64,000 nt of DNA from BRHc4a sp049323755 (GTDB taxonomy: Bacteria; Bacillota; Desulfotomaculia; Desulfotomaculales; Desulfocucumaceae). The notes under the pieces are model-generated. The model ran no database searches. It had not been told where the DNA came from and worked only from the letters and a program-made list of their open reading frames with translations. Positions 41,512 through 49,357 of this stretch are shown piece after piece. Every line of letters starts with the position of its first letter. Positions within the stretch are counted from its first letter, which is position 1. A program made the translations under genes and the position numbers. The stretch lies in assembly GCA_049323755.1 (NCBI GenBank), contig JBMOPE010000009.1, forward strand, positions 124,001 through 188,000, in the 5' to 3' direction.

Positions 41512-41902
41512 TCAGTCTATTAACAAAAACCCATAGCGATTCTGTGTTTCATCCTTATTTTGAAGAACCTCACAGGGTAGCCCTAAGCTTCTTGCTGTTT
41601 TATATACATCTATATTAAAAAGCTGATCACATGGCCTTACTTTATCCGGTGTAGGACACGGCTCCCCTTTTTTTTCATTACATGACTTGCAAATATTGCA
41701 GAAACGAACAGCGAAAGCAAAATAAAAATTATGATGTGTTTCTGCTGTGGCACCTTATACTTTCTTTAAAATAGTCTTCGCAGCCCCAACGGCATTTCAA
41801 CATGGCTCTGATATCAAAATGAATATTATCCGGTGAAATTATCATGGCATTAAGCATATTAAACTCTTTTGCTAAACTAACATATTTATTTAGGTCTGCC
41901 AC
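41512..41902 (-). pseudogene. broken DUF2284 (predicted metal-binding) gene
   Basis: From a GTG at 41902 (AAGGAG upstream) the frame encodes VADLNKYVSLAKEF...LKCRWGCEDYFKE, the start of a DUF2284-type cysteine-rich protein, but it stops after about 50 codons (near 41729). In a shifted frame the C-terminal part resumes: CKSCNEKKGEPCPTPDKVRP and NIDVYKTARSLGLPCEVLQN, ending at 41512. The middle, which should carry more cysteines, is missing, so this is a deletion plus frameshift remnant. The RAYT unit abuts its 5' end. Confidence 0.7.
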
Positions 41903-41920
41903 ATTAAACACTCCTTTCGA

Positions 41921-41947
41921 GGCAAGTGGGGACGGTTCCTGCCTTGC
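41921..41947 (+). repeat. RAYT-linked REP-like element, copy c
   Basis: GGCAAGTGGGGACGGTTCCT then GCCTTGC, ending on the RAYT stop codon. With copy d it brackets the transposase gene in inverted orientation. Confidence 0.85.
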
Positions 41948-42774
41948 TAGCACCCCGCCCTCTTCAATATTCTGCTAACCCTGGACTCACTTAGCCCACC
42001 GAATATATCTCCTATCTGTTTTAATGTCAGTGAAGAGTTTTTTCTTATTTCAACCATAACCTCATTTCTCATGATTTTATCCTCGATTATATCAGCAGGT
42101 GAAAGCCTCCTTTCCTCAGCAATACGCATTATCTTCACACGTGCCTGATCAATTCTTTTAATAAAACAACTGTTATCCTTTGAAACAGCAGACTCATTTT
42201 CATCTATATCCATTACCTGTACTATTTCATCCTCTAAAACATATTCCCGGTATGCTTTTATCGCCTTTGCCCTGTTTTTTGAGATAATACCCAATATTTT
42301 CTCTTTCTCAATAATTTTTTTTATGTCTTTATTTCTCCCGGTATAAATGTTGTAGCTGCTCCACTCATATTCCTCTGCCTTACTCACCATTGCTGCCTTT
42401 ACCGGATTATTATGAATATATTTGCTTGCTTGGAGCAAGTATTTGTCATCCTGTATCATTTCACTCCGGAATCTATCCTGGAATAAGTGTCCGCACCTGT
42501 TGTAACTTTGGTTAAAATAGTGAACATAGCTGATGTTTATGCTCTTTATCAATTTAGATATATCGTTTCCATTGTCATTGATAATAAGATGTATGTGGTT
42601 GTCCATAAGACAGTAGGCATAAACCAGGAAATTGTATTTTGCTCTCATCCTGGCCAGGGTTTCCAGAAACCTTATCCTGTCGTCATCTGAGTCAAAAATA
42701 TTTTTTAGTTCGTTGCCTCGTTGAATTATATGATATGTGTTAAATTCTGCTTTAATTCTCGCCTGCCTTGGCAT
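41947..42774 (-). CDS. REP-associated tyrosine transposase (RAYT, Y1 HUH family)
   Basis: The 275-residue protein has the Y1 transposase fold of IS200-type enzymes: HIIQRGNELKNIF at the N-terminus, the metal-binding HUH motif in CLMDNHIHLII (His60, His62), a candidate nucleophilic Tyr near residue 86 (SYVHYFNQSYNR) and RCGHLFQDRFRS. The C-terminal 40 residues (LTLKQIGDIFGGLSESRVSR) add a helix-turn-helix. The start at 42774 follows GGGGGG; the ORF from 42804 has no ribosome site. Repeats of the GGGGACGGTT type flank it, as expected for a RAYT. Confidence 0.9.
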   Translation of the reverse strand: MPRQARIKAEFNTYHIIQRGNELKNIFDSDDDRIRFLETLARMRAKYNFLVYAYCLMDNHIHLIINDNGNDISKLIKSINISYVHYFNQSYNRCGHLFQDRFRSEMIQDDKYLLQASKYIHNNPVKAAMVSKAEEYEWSSYNIYTGRNKDIKKIIEKEKILGIISKNRAKAIKAYREYVLEDEIVQVMDIDENESAVSKDNSCFIKRIDQARVKIMRIAEERRLSPADIIEDKIMRNEVMVEIRKNSSLTLKQIGDIFGGLSESRVSRILKRAGC

Positions 42775-42814
42775 TTTATCGCCCCCCTGTCTCCATGTTA
42801 CCATTTATTAACTG

Positions 42815-42841
42815 GCAAGGCAAGAACCGTCCCCACTTGCC
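42815..42841 (-). repeat. RAYT-linked REP-like element, copy d (inverted)
   Basis: GCAAGGCAAGAACCGTCCCC then ACTTGCC, the reverse complement of copies b and c, 41 bases upstream of the RAYT start. Confidence 0.85.
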
Positions 42842-42858
42842 TGCTTGTAATTTTAAAT

Positions 42859-43809
42859 TTAAGATCTCTCGCTGATGATCTTTTCAGCGAAAAATTTCAT
42901 TCCGTTCTTGATACGTCCTGTAATGTCCTCATCGGTTATAAATGTCCTGAAAGCCCTGGAGGTGAGGCTTTCACTGTCAGGGCGGCTCCAGGCAAGGTAA
43001 AGGTCGTAGCTTAAATCCACACCCGGAACATAAATTTCACCCAGCGCGCCCCTTTCAAGCAGTTCTCCTGCCGCCCGTCGGGATACCACACCTATGCCCA
43101 GCCCCATTCTGACAGCATTGATTACCGCCTGCACGCTTCCCATCTCAAAGGTGCTGGCAAACTGGTCCAGACTGACATTGAATTCGGAAAACTGCTTCTC
43201 CAGAATCTGTCTGCTACCCGATCCCGGCTCACGCACAATTATGGGCTCGCTGGTCAGGTCAGGAGGGGATACCTCCCTGCCCCTGAGAGGATGCCACGGG
43301 GGGGTTATAACCGCCACATTGTCCCTCACCCAGGGCCGGCACTCCACCTCATCGGATTTTACCGGCATTCCCAGTATGCCCACGTCTACTTCCCGGTTTT
43401 TAAGCCACTGGGCCACATGGGAGCTCCCACCCACCTGAACGGTTACCGTTACCGCCGGGTATTGCTCCCTGAAGGCTCCGATGACCATTGGAAGCAGCCA
43501 TTCTCCGGCCACCGGATTGGCTCCCAGCAAAAGGTGTCCCGCCTTGACTTCCCGCAGGTCATCAATTCCTGCCTTAATTTTGTTGTACTGGCGCACCATC
43601 TGTGTGGCGACTGGGTAAAGAAGCCTTCCCGCCTCAGTAAGAACAACCTTTTTGTCAGTTCTCTCAAAAAGTGTAATCTTGAGGTCTTCTTCCAGCGACT
43701 TTATCTGAAAGCTTATGGCCGGCTGGCTCATGTCGAGCTGAGCGGCCGCCCTTGTAAAATTTTTAAGCTGGGCAATAAGGAGAAAGGCCTCCAACTGCTT
43801 GATATTCAA
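42859..43809 (-). CDS. LysR-family transcriptional regulator
   Basis: The 316-residue regulator has the LysR helix-turn-helix (FTRAAAQLDMSQPAISFQIK, residues about 18-37) and a periplasmic-binding-like effector domain (LLLGANPVAGEWLLPMVIGA, then VDVGILGMPV, MGLGIGVVSRRAAGELL). The most likely start is a TTG at 43809 with AGGTGAT upstream rather than the GTG three codons earlier. The effector is unknown. It neighbours the exported hydrogenase genes, transcribed in the same direction, and could control them, but its downstream position relative to them makes that only a possibility. Confidence 0.9.
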   Translation of the reverse strand: MNIKQLEAFLLIAQLKNFTRAAAQLDMSQPAISFQIKSLEEDLKITLFERTDKKVVLTEAGRLLYPVATQMVRQYNKIKAGIDDLREVKAGHLLLGANPVAGEWLLPMVIGAFREQYPAVTVTVQVGGSSHVAQWLKNREVDVGILGMPVKSDEVECRPWVRDNVAVITPPWHPLRGREVSPPDLTSEPIIVREPGSGSRQILEKQFSEFNVSLDQFASTFEMGSVQAVINAVRMGLGIGVVSRRAAGELLERGALGEIYVPGVDLSYDLYLAWSRPDSESLTSRAFRTFITDEDITGRIKNGMKFFAEKIISERS

Positions 43810-43912
43810 TAAAATCACCTATAACATATGTTTATTGATATAGTTCTACTTTTTTTATCATAATCCTTTTTCAGACAGTATTATTCTGAGGGAGGGACTA
43901 AGGTGTATTTCC

Positions 43913-44019
43913 GATTGGTCGGAGGAAATAATGGGCATTCCCGTATGGTCGGAGAAGATAATGAGCGGATAATCTCCTCCGACCATCCAGAAATGCTTCT
44001 TCGGCTCCTCCGACCGAAA
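43913..44019. repeat. four GGTCGGAG boxes in inverted pairs
   Basis: GGTCGGAG occurs at 43917 and 43947 and its complement CTCCGACC at 43977 and 44008. The inner pair makes a long imperfect palindrome ATGGTCGGAG...CTCCGACCAT. It lies between nrfD and the LysR gene and could be a terminator or an operator. Confidence 0.7.
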
Positions 44020-44037
44020 AGTAGTGCCTGTTAGCAA

Positions 44038-45237
44038 TTAGTAATTCGGCCTCACAACTTTTCCTGAGGGATTAAGCCTGTAGCCCTTTTCTGGCGAAAA
44101 AGCGGTCTGTGGCTCGCGAGCCTTACTTTCATGGGGCAGTATGCTGAAATTCTCAACCACAAACAGGTACCCCAATACGCCGATGGCAACCAGCCCAATG
44201 CTCACACCCCACTCTATAAAGGAAGGGAAATAAAAACCTCCCATTGAGCCCGACATTCCGGTGAACACCACGTTCATCCTGTTGATTATGACACCGGCCA
44301 CAACCAGAACACTGAAAGACATGAGCCCGGCCTTTGTTTCCCGAAGCCTGGGGGTAAAGCAAATAATTAACGGCACAACAACTCCTGCTATCATCTCAAG
44401 GAGAAACATGTTGCCTTCAAAGTTGCCCTTAAAAACAAGACCTGCAGCCCCGCGGTAAAACAGGTCAAATATCTTTAGGCCCAGGTAGGCCAGCATCAGG
44501 TATCCCGACACTTTAATCAGGGACTGTAAAACGTTTGTATCTGTCCTGTGCCCCAGAGCCCTGCCTGCCAGCAGGTTCTCGAAGGTAACCATGGCCGGCC
44601 CCACAAAAAAGGACGACATGAGGAAAAACACCGGGAGGAGCATGGACCACCAAAGGGGATACAGCTTTCCAACCTCAATCACGTAAAGCGACCCCAGTGA
44701 GGACTGGTGCAGGGTGGGAAGTACAATGCCGATTATAAATAGTACCGGAAGCACCTTTTTAACAATTTTATGCCAGGGCTTCATAACCTTTTCGGTGGCT
44801 ATTTCCCCGAACTCCAGAAGCTGTATGGTGGTATAAAGGGACACGCACCAGAACACCTCGAAAAGCACACTGTGATAGCCCCAGGACACAAAGGGCTGCC
44901 AGAAGTTGAACCAGCGGCCAATATCCATAAAAAGCCCTGCCATAACCAGCAGGTAGCCGATCAGCGAGGTAAGCATTGCGCTCCTGGCAATGGGAGTAAA
45001 CTTTTTGATATGCAGCACATGAACCAGAAGGCATGTGCTATAGCCTCCACCGGCCAGGGCCACACCCGTCAGCACGTCAAAACCTATCCAGAGGCCCCAG
45101 GGCCACTGGTCATTGAGGTTTGTGGAGCTCCCCAGCCCAAAAACCAGCCTGTACACCATCATCATTATTGCCGCAGCGGCAACACCCATCAGTACAATCC
45201 TCACCGGGGTTATCTTAAAACTCCACTTTTTTTCCAT
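44038..45237 (-). CDS. NrfD/HybB-type membrane subunit of the exported hydrogenase
   Basis: The 399-residue protein has about ten membrane helices and NrfD-family features: NLNDQWPWGLWIGFDVLTGV near residue 38, LLVHVLHIKKFTPIARSAML, and repeated HxxxxG-type helices. NrfD-type proteins connect FeS subunits to the quinone pool. The gene follows the ferredoxin-like subunit by 31 bases and is the last of the hydrogenase group, so the complex should pass electrons between extracytoplasmic H2 oxidation and menaquinone. Confidence 0.9.
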   Translation of the reverse strand: MEKKWSFKITPVRIVLMGVAAAAIMMMVYRLVFGLGSSTNLNDQWPWGLWIGFDVLTGVALAGGGYSTCLLVHVLHIKKFTPIARSAMLTSLIGYLLVMAGLFMDIGRWFNFWQPFVSWGYHSVLFEVFWCVSLYTTIQLLEFGEIATEKVMKPWHKIVKKVLPVLFIIGIVLPTLHQSSLGSLYVIEVGKLYPLWWSMLLPVFFLMSSFFVGPAMVTFENLLAGRALGHRTDTNVLQSLIKVSGYLMLAYLGLKIFDLFYRGAAGLVFKGNFEGNMFLLEMIAGVVVPLIICFTPRLRETKAGLMSFSVLVVAGVIINRMNVVFTGMSGSMGGFYFPSFIEWGVSIGLVAIGVLGYLFVVENFSILPHESKAREPQTAFSPEKGYRLNPSGKVVRPNY

Positions 45238-45268
45238 ATATAAACCTCCCCTCTAATCACGCGGCAAA

Positions 45269-46048
45269 TTATTTCTCTCTTTTGCTGTTTTCTTCCCTGA
45301 CAATTTCATTTCTCCGCCTGTTATATACGTAAAGCCCTGTAAGAACTGCCCCCCAGCCAAGCCCAACCGCCGGGGTAAGCTTCAGGATGCTGTCGGTATA
45401 CTCAGGCAGCGGCCTGGTGGTGATATCGGTCCTGAACCCCAGGTCTTTAAAAGGAATATCAGAAATGTACAGCCAGGAGGCGCCACCGGCCTCTTTTTCG
45501 CCGTATATTTGCTTTATGTAGTTACTTCCACCGCTTATTCTCTGATTGGCCAGCCCGATCATCTCTTCGTGCTCACCAAAGGCCAGCGCCCCTGCAGGAC
45601 ATACCCCCACACAGGCCGGCATCTCATTACCGGCTATTCTGCCGGGACACATCTGACACTTTTGAACCTTGGGAAATGCCTTGTCCCACTCGTACTTGGG
45701 TATATTAAAGGGGCAGGCCAGCATACAGTACCTGCAGCCCACACAAAGGCCTGCATCGTATACTACCGGACCCTCCTTCGTCTTTTTTATAGCCTTTGAA
45801 AAACAGGCCGAGGCGCAGGCCGGCTCATGGCAGTGCAGGCACTGCTGCTTTACGAACCTCCATACGTTTTCCTGCTCTTTTTTTGCCTCCACTAATTTGA
45901 CCACTGTCCAGCTGTCCGACGACAGTTCGGCACCCTTACCCTCAGTGGGCTTGTTATTATATTGCAGATTGTTCCAGAGCTTGCAGGCCACCGCGCAGCT
46001 TCCACAGCCCACACACCTGGTAACATCAACCAGAACACTCTTTGGCAC
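45269..46048 (-). CDS. four-cluster ferredoxin-like subunit (HybA/DmsB type) of the exported hydrogenase
   Basis: The 259-residue protein has cysteine motifs of DMSO-reductase-type electron-transfer subunits: CVGCGSCAVACKLWN (residues about 12-26), CLHCHEPACASAC, CVGCRYCMLACP and KCQMCPGRI with CVGVCPAGAL, for up to four [4Fe-4S] clusters. A C-terminal hydrophobic segment (LTPAVGLGWGAVLTGLYVY) probably anchors it. It has no Tat signal of its own, so it may be exported as a complex with the hydrogenase. Confidence 0.92.
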   Translation of the reverse strand: MPKSVLVDVTRCVGCGSCAVACKLWNNLQYNNKPTEGKGAELSSDSWTVVKLVEAKKEQENVWRFVKQQCLHCHEPACASACFSKAIKKTKEGPVVYDAGLCVGCRYCMLACPFNIPKYEWDKAFPKVQKCQMCPGRIAGNEMPACVGVCPAGALAFGEHEEMIGLANQRISGGSNYIKQIYGEKEAGGASWLYISDIPFKDLGFRTDITTRPLPEYTDSILKLTPAVGLGWGAVLTGLYVYNRRRNEIVREENSKREK

Positions 46049-46064
46049 GCAGATTACCTCCTAT

Positions 46065-47645
46065 TTAAGCCGTATGCGGGACCTTTTGAGAGCCCGCTAA
46101 CTGTTTAAAGCTTTTACCCCGGTCAACATAATCGGTGTGCAGGAGCTCCTCGGCAAGGTGGCTCATCGGGTGTTCGAGGAAGTTATTATAAAGCGCCAGA
46201 ACCTCGGAGTTCTCATGGCTCTCCCGCCAGGCCATTTTTTCATCAGCCCTGTAAAGGCTTTCAATCCTCTTTTTACGGACCTCGTCAGAAGGGGGAACTG
46301 ACGTTCTGGGCTGTCCTCCCCCGCTCTGACAGCCGCCGGGGCAGGACATGAACTCAACAAAGTGCCAGGGTGCACTGCCTGCCCGCACTGCATCCAGGAC
46401 CTGGCGGCCGTTGCCCATGCCGTGGCAAATAGCCACACGCAGTGTCCCCACTCCGGGAATATCTACCGAGGCCTCCTTTACGCCATCAAGGCCCCGCACC
46501 GGAGTGAGAGAGAGAAGCTGGGCCGGAGGCTGCTTCTGGGTTATAAAGAAATAGGCCGTTCTGACTGCTGCCTCCATAACCCCCCCGGTGGTGCCGAAAA
46601 TAATTGCCCCCCCTGTGCTCTTGCCCATAAGGGGGTCGTAGCTTTCCTCCGGAAGCCTTGTAAGATCGATCCCCTGCTTCTTAAGAAGCCGCGCCAGCTC
46701 CCGTGTTGTAAGCACCGCATCAACATCGCGCAGGGAGGGGTTTTTCCAGTAATAGCCGCTGCCGTTCATTTCAGGCCGCTGAGCCTCAAATTTCTTGGCG
46801 GTGCAGGGCATTATTGCCACGGAAAATATTTTCTCGGGATTTATGTTCTTTTCTTTTGCAAAATATGTTTTCACCAGTGCCCCCAACATCTGCTGTGGAG
46901 ATTTGCAGCTTGAAAGGTTTGGGAAAAGATCGGGATAAAAATATTCACAAAACTTAACCCACCCGGGACTGCAGGAGGTAAACTGAGGCAGAGGCTTCTT
47001 CAGCTCCCCCTTGATCCTCTTTATAAGTTCGGTTGCCTCCTCCATTATGGTGAGGTCAGCAGTGAAGTTGGTATCAAAAACTGCCTTAAAGCCAAGCTTT
47101 CTAAGGGCAGCCACCTGCTGTCCCATTACCCAGGTCCCCGGTGGAAGTCCGAATTCCTCGCCAAGGGCTACCCTGGTGGCAGGGGCTGTCTGAACCACCA
47201 CGTACCTGTCCGGGTCCTGCAGGGCTTTTAACACCCTCTCTGTATCGTCCCGCTCTGCAATGGCCCCGGTGGGACACCACAGGGCGCACTGGCCGCAGTT
47301 TATGCAAACGATGTCATTAACCAGGGGAAAGTCGTAATATCCAAAAACAGTCTGGGTGTTTCTGCACACCTCCAGACACTGGCCGCACAGCACACACTTG
47401 CGGTCATCTCTTACGATTGAAGGATTGTTCGGCTCAATGGGCACCCTTCCCCGCACCTGGGCCGGCCACGTACCCGCCACCTGGTACTGGTGAGGCAGCC
47501 ACCCGCCACCCCCGTCATGCTCAGCCACGGTTGATTTACTGCAGCCAGCCAGACTGAGCACCATGCCGCTCAGCCCCAATCCCCCCATCATTTTAAGAAA
47601 AGACCGTCTTGTAACTTCCTTTTCCTTACCCAGATGGTCCTCCAT
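46065..47645 (-). CDS. exported lipoprotein [FeFe] hydrogenase catalytic subunit
   Basis: The 526-residue protein begins with a twin-arginine signal (TRRSFLKMMGG) followed by a lipobox (LSLAGC), so it is Tat-exported and lipid-anchored outside the membrane. Two [4Fe-4S] motifs (CVLCGQCLEVC, CINCGQCALWCP) precede the H-cluster motifs TSCSPGW, MPCTAKKFE and MSCPGGCQSGGGQP, all catalytic cysteines intact. It lacks the N-terminal [2Fe-2S] and His-Cys cluster domains of HydA at 38335. Extracytoplasmic [FeFe] hydrogenases with an NrfD partner occur in Clostridia and would feed or use the quinone pool. Confidence 0.95.
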   Translation of the reverse strand: MEDHLGKEKEVTRRSFLKMMGGLGLSGMVLSLAGCSKSTVAEHDGGGGWLPHQYQVAGTWPAQVRGRVPIEPNNPSIVRDDRKCVLCGQCLEVCRNTQTVFGYYDFPLVNDIVCINCGQCALWCPTGAIAERDDTERVLKALQDPDRYVVVQTAPATRVALGEEFGLPPGTWVMGQQVAALRKLGFKAVFDTNFTADLTIMEEATELIKRIKGELKKPLPQFTSCSPGWVKFCEYFYPDLFPNLSSCKSPQQMLGALVKTYFAKEKNINPEKIFSVAIMPCTAKKFEAQRPEMNGSGYYWKNPSLRDVDAVLTTRELARLLKKQGIDLTRLPEESYDPLMGKSTGGAIIFGTTGGVMEAAVRTAYFFITQKQPPAQLLSLTPVRGLDGVKEASVDIPGVGTLRVAICHGMGNGRQVLDAVRAGSAPWHFVEFMSCPGGCQSGGGQPRTSVPPSDEVRKKRIESLYRADEKMAWRESHENSEVLALYNNFLEHPMSHLAEELLHTDYVDRGKSFKQLAGSQKVPHTA

Positions 47646-47711
47646 CCCTTTTTTCCTCCTCGTTCACAGTCATTCTATCTCTCTATAAAAATAACGAATA
47701 AACCCGGACGC

Positions 47712-48530
47712 CTACCTGGACGCGAACCTGTTTAGCCCAAGTTTTTGCACCAGCCTTTTGACCGGCGCCAGGAAAGGCAAGAGCGTCCTGCCCTCCCTTT
47801 TCCTGCTCATCCCCCATTCCACCACCCGGACTATGGTTGCGCTTACCTCGTAAAGCAGGTATATTGGCGCAGCCATTAAAAGCACGGAAAAAATCTCCGG
47901 GGACGCCACAAGGGCCGAGGCAATTACCACCGCCGCCACTATGGCAGCCTTCCGGCCCCTGGCCATGGTGCGGTAGGATAGCAGTTCAAGCCTCGCCAGG
48001 AAAAATGCCGCCAGTGGCATTTCAAAAACCAGCCCGAAGGGCAGCAAAAAATTAATTGTAAAGGAAATATACTTGCCTATGCTGAGCATGGGAACAAGCT
48101 CAGCTCCGCCGTATTTGAGAAGCATCATAACGCAAAGGCGGAAAACAACCAAAAATCCGAATACCACCCCACCTATAAAAAACAAAAAAGACAAAAGAAC
48201 AAAAAAGGTGAAATATATTCTTTCAACCTTGCGGAGGGCGGGTATGATAAAACCCCAGAACTGCCAGAGGGTGACGGGCAGCGCGGCCAAAAACCCCAGG
48301 AAAAAGGCCAGCTTTATCTTGGTCATGATGGCCTCTGTAATGCTTATGTATACCATCTTGTTTCCTGTGATGGCTACAGGCTGAAGGAGTATATAAAGGA
48401 CCCGGTCACTGAAAGCCCAGCACGCCACCGCCATAATAAAGATAGTGATTATCGATATAATTAAAACTCTGCGCAGTTCCTCAAGGTGCTGGAATACCGT
48501 CATTTCCTCACTTTTAAAAACCCGGGCCAC
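47712..48530 (-). CDS. tatC: twin-arginine translocase subunit TatC
   Basis: TatC (272 residues) is the substrate-recognising core of the Tat exporter. Six membrane helices and the N-terminal signature FQHLEELRRVLIIS (residues about 13-26) and FGLVFEMPLAAFFLARL are visible. It lies between the Tat-dependent hydrogenase gene and tatA, so exporter and cargo are co-expressed. Confidence 0.97.
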   Translation of the reverse strand: MARVFKSEEMTVFQHLEELRRVLIISIITIFIMAVACWAFSDRVLYILLQPVAITGNKMVYISITEAIMTKIKLAFFLGFLAALPVTLWQFWGFIIPALRKVERIYFTFFVLLSFLFFIGGVVFGFLVVFRLCVMMLLKYGGAELVPMLSIGKYISFTINFLLPFGLVFEMPLAAFFLARLELLSYRTMARGRKAAIVAAVVIASALVASPEIFSVLLMAAPIYLLYEVSATIVRVVEWGMSRKREGRTLLPFLAPVKRLVQKLGLNRFASR

Positions 48531-48566
48531 CCCCCATCGACATCAGCAAGCCGGCTGACAGTTTTT

Positions 48567-48821
48567 CTAGTTAACGGATTGGTTTTGATTTAAACCGGAA
48601 GCTGATGCTGCGGCTGCCGAAGCAGCTGCCGGTATATTGCCCGGAGCTGCGTTTTTATCTTTTTTATCTTCGTCATCCGAGCTGGTGAAGGCATTTCGCA
48701 TATCTTTCAGTGTCTTGCCAATGGCTTTTCCTGCTTCCGGAAGCTTTCCGGGCCCAAATACTATCAGAACCACTACAAGAATAAGTATCAGGTGCGTAGG
48801 CTGCAAAAGTCCGTTAAACAT
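48567..48821 (-). CDS. tatA: Sec-independent translocase subunit TatA/E
   Basis: The 84-residue protein has one N-terminal membrane helix (HLILILVVVLIVF), the hinge FGPGKLPEAGKAIGKTLKDM and a low-complexity, charged, alanine-rich tail, the TatA pattern. The gene is the first of a six-gene operon tatA-tatC-hydrogenase-ferredoxin-nrfD with LysR at the end. Confidence 0.95.
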   Translation of the reverse strand: MFNGLLQPTHLILILVVVLIVFGPGKLPEAGKAIGKTLKDMRNAFTSSDDEDKKDKNAAPGNIPAAASAAAASASGLNQNQSVN

Positions 48822-48920
48822 TCTTTTTCCCCCCTTTCATTAAATATTTTGAACATTTGCTAATAATAAAGGATTTTTGTTAGTGCAATAAAGAAAACGA
48901 ATTGATATTCAGTTAACTTA

Positions 48921-48960
48921 ATTAGCTATATTTATCATAATTAATAAATATTATTTATCA
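48921..48960. promoter_or_regulatory. candidate shared regulatory motif upstream of tatA
   Basis: ATTAGCTATATTTATCA matches 16 of 17 bases with 32334-32350 in the other hydrogenase promoter region. TTTATCATAAT also occurs just upstream of the LysR gene (43855). Confidence 0.4.
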
Positions 48961-49024
48961 TGATAGTATTACTTTTTACCTAAAAAATCAATGCTATTTT
49001 TTAAATCAATATAAACATAAAAAA

Positions 49025-49056
49025 CTAAAGCCACTCCCTGTGGAGGAGTGGCTTAG
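49025..49056 (-). terminator. terminator of the peptide-export operon
   Basis: On the minus strand CTAAGCCACTCC pairs with GGAGTGGC and ends in TTTAGTTTTTT, just past the small peptide gene. Confidence 0.85.
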
Positions 49057-49117
49057 TCTGTTTTTCAATTGTAGAATGGCTTTTATTAGCCCACTTAAAT
49101 AATACTTTTGAAAATGC

Positions 49118-49339
49118 TTATCTGTATACAATTGTACTGCTAGGCATCCATTCCCCGCCGCCTTCGGGCCTCATCACATCTGATCCAGGGAGATTAATGC
49201 CTCCCAGGCACAGTGCGCAGCCTGGCTCTAACGCCCTGGTGCTGTATGAAAGAGCCAGCCCCCCGAACACTTTTTTCATATCCTTCTCATTTAACTGCCT
49301 TTCCTTTACAGGAAGGTCTTGAATTTCTACCCTTGCCAT
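49118..49339 (-). CDS. small double-glycine-leader peptide precursor (peptide 1)
   Basis: The 73-residue peptide has a 27-residue leader ending in FGG (IQDLPVKERQLNEKDMKKVF-GG) that aligns without gaps with the leader of the peptide at 55068. C39 peptidases of bacteriocin exporters cut after such GG pairs, and one is encoded at 50963. The 46-residue core (LALSYSTRALEPGCALCLGG, then INLPGSDVMRPEGGGEWMPS) has a CxxC and is rich in Gly, Ser and Pro. No precursor family is recognised. AAGGAGG precedes the ATG. It lies 18 bases after a parvulin gene, the last in the operon. Confidence 0.8.
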   Translation of the reverse strand: MARVEIQDLPVKERQLNEKDMKKVFGGLALSYSTRALEPGCALCLGGINLPGSDVMRPEGGGEWMPSSTIVYR

Positions 49340-49357
49340 AATATAAACCTCCTTAAA

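Larger units (their letters stand above)
48822..49117. other. promoter region of the tatA-hydrogenase operon
   Basis: AT-rich, no gene. It contains the motif ATTAGCTATATTTATCA (48921-48937), a second TATTTATCAT-like copy at 48950-48960 and the terminator of the peptide operon. Confidence 0.55.
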
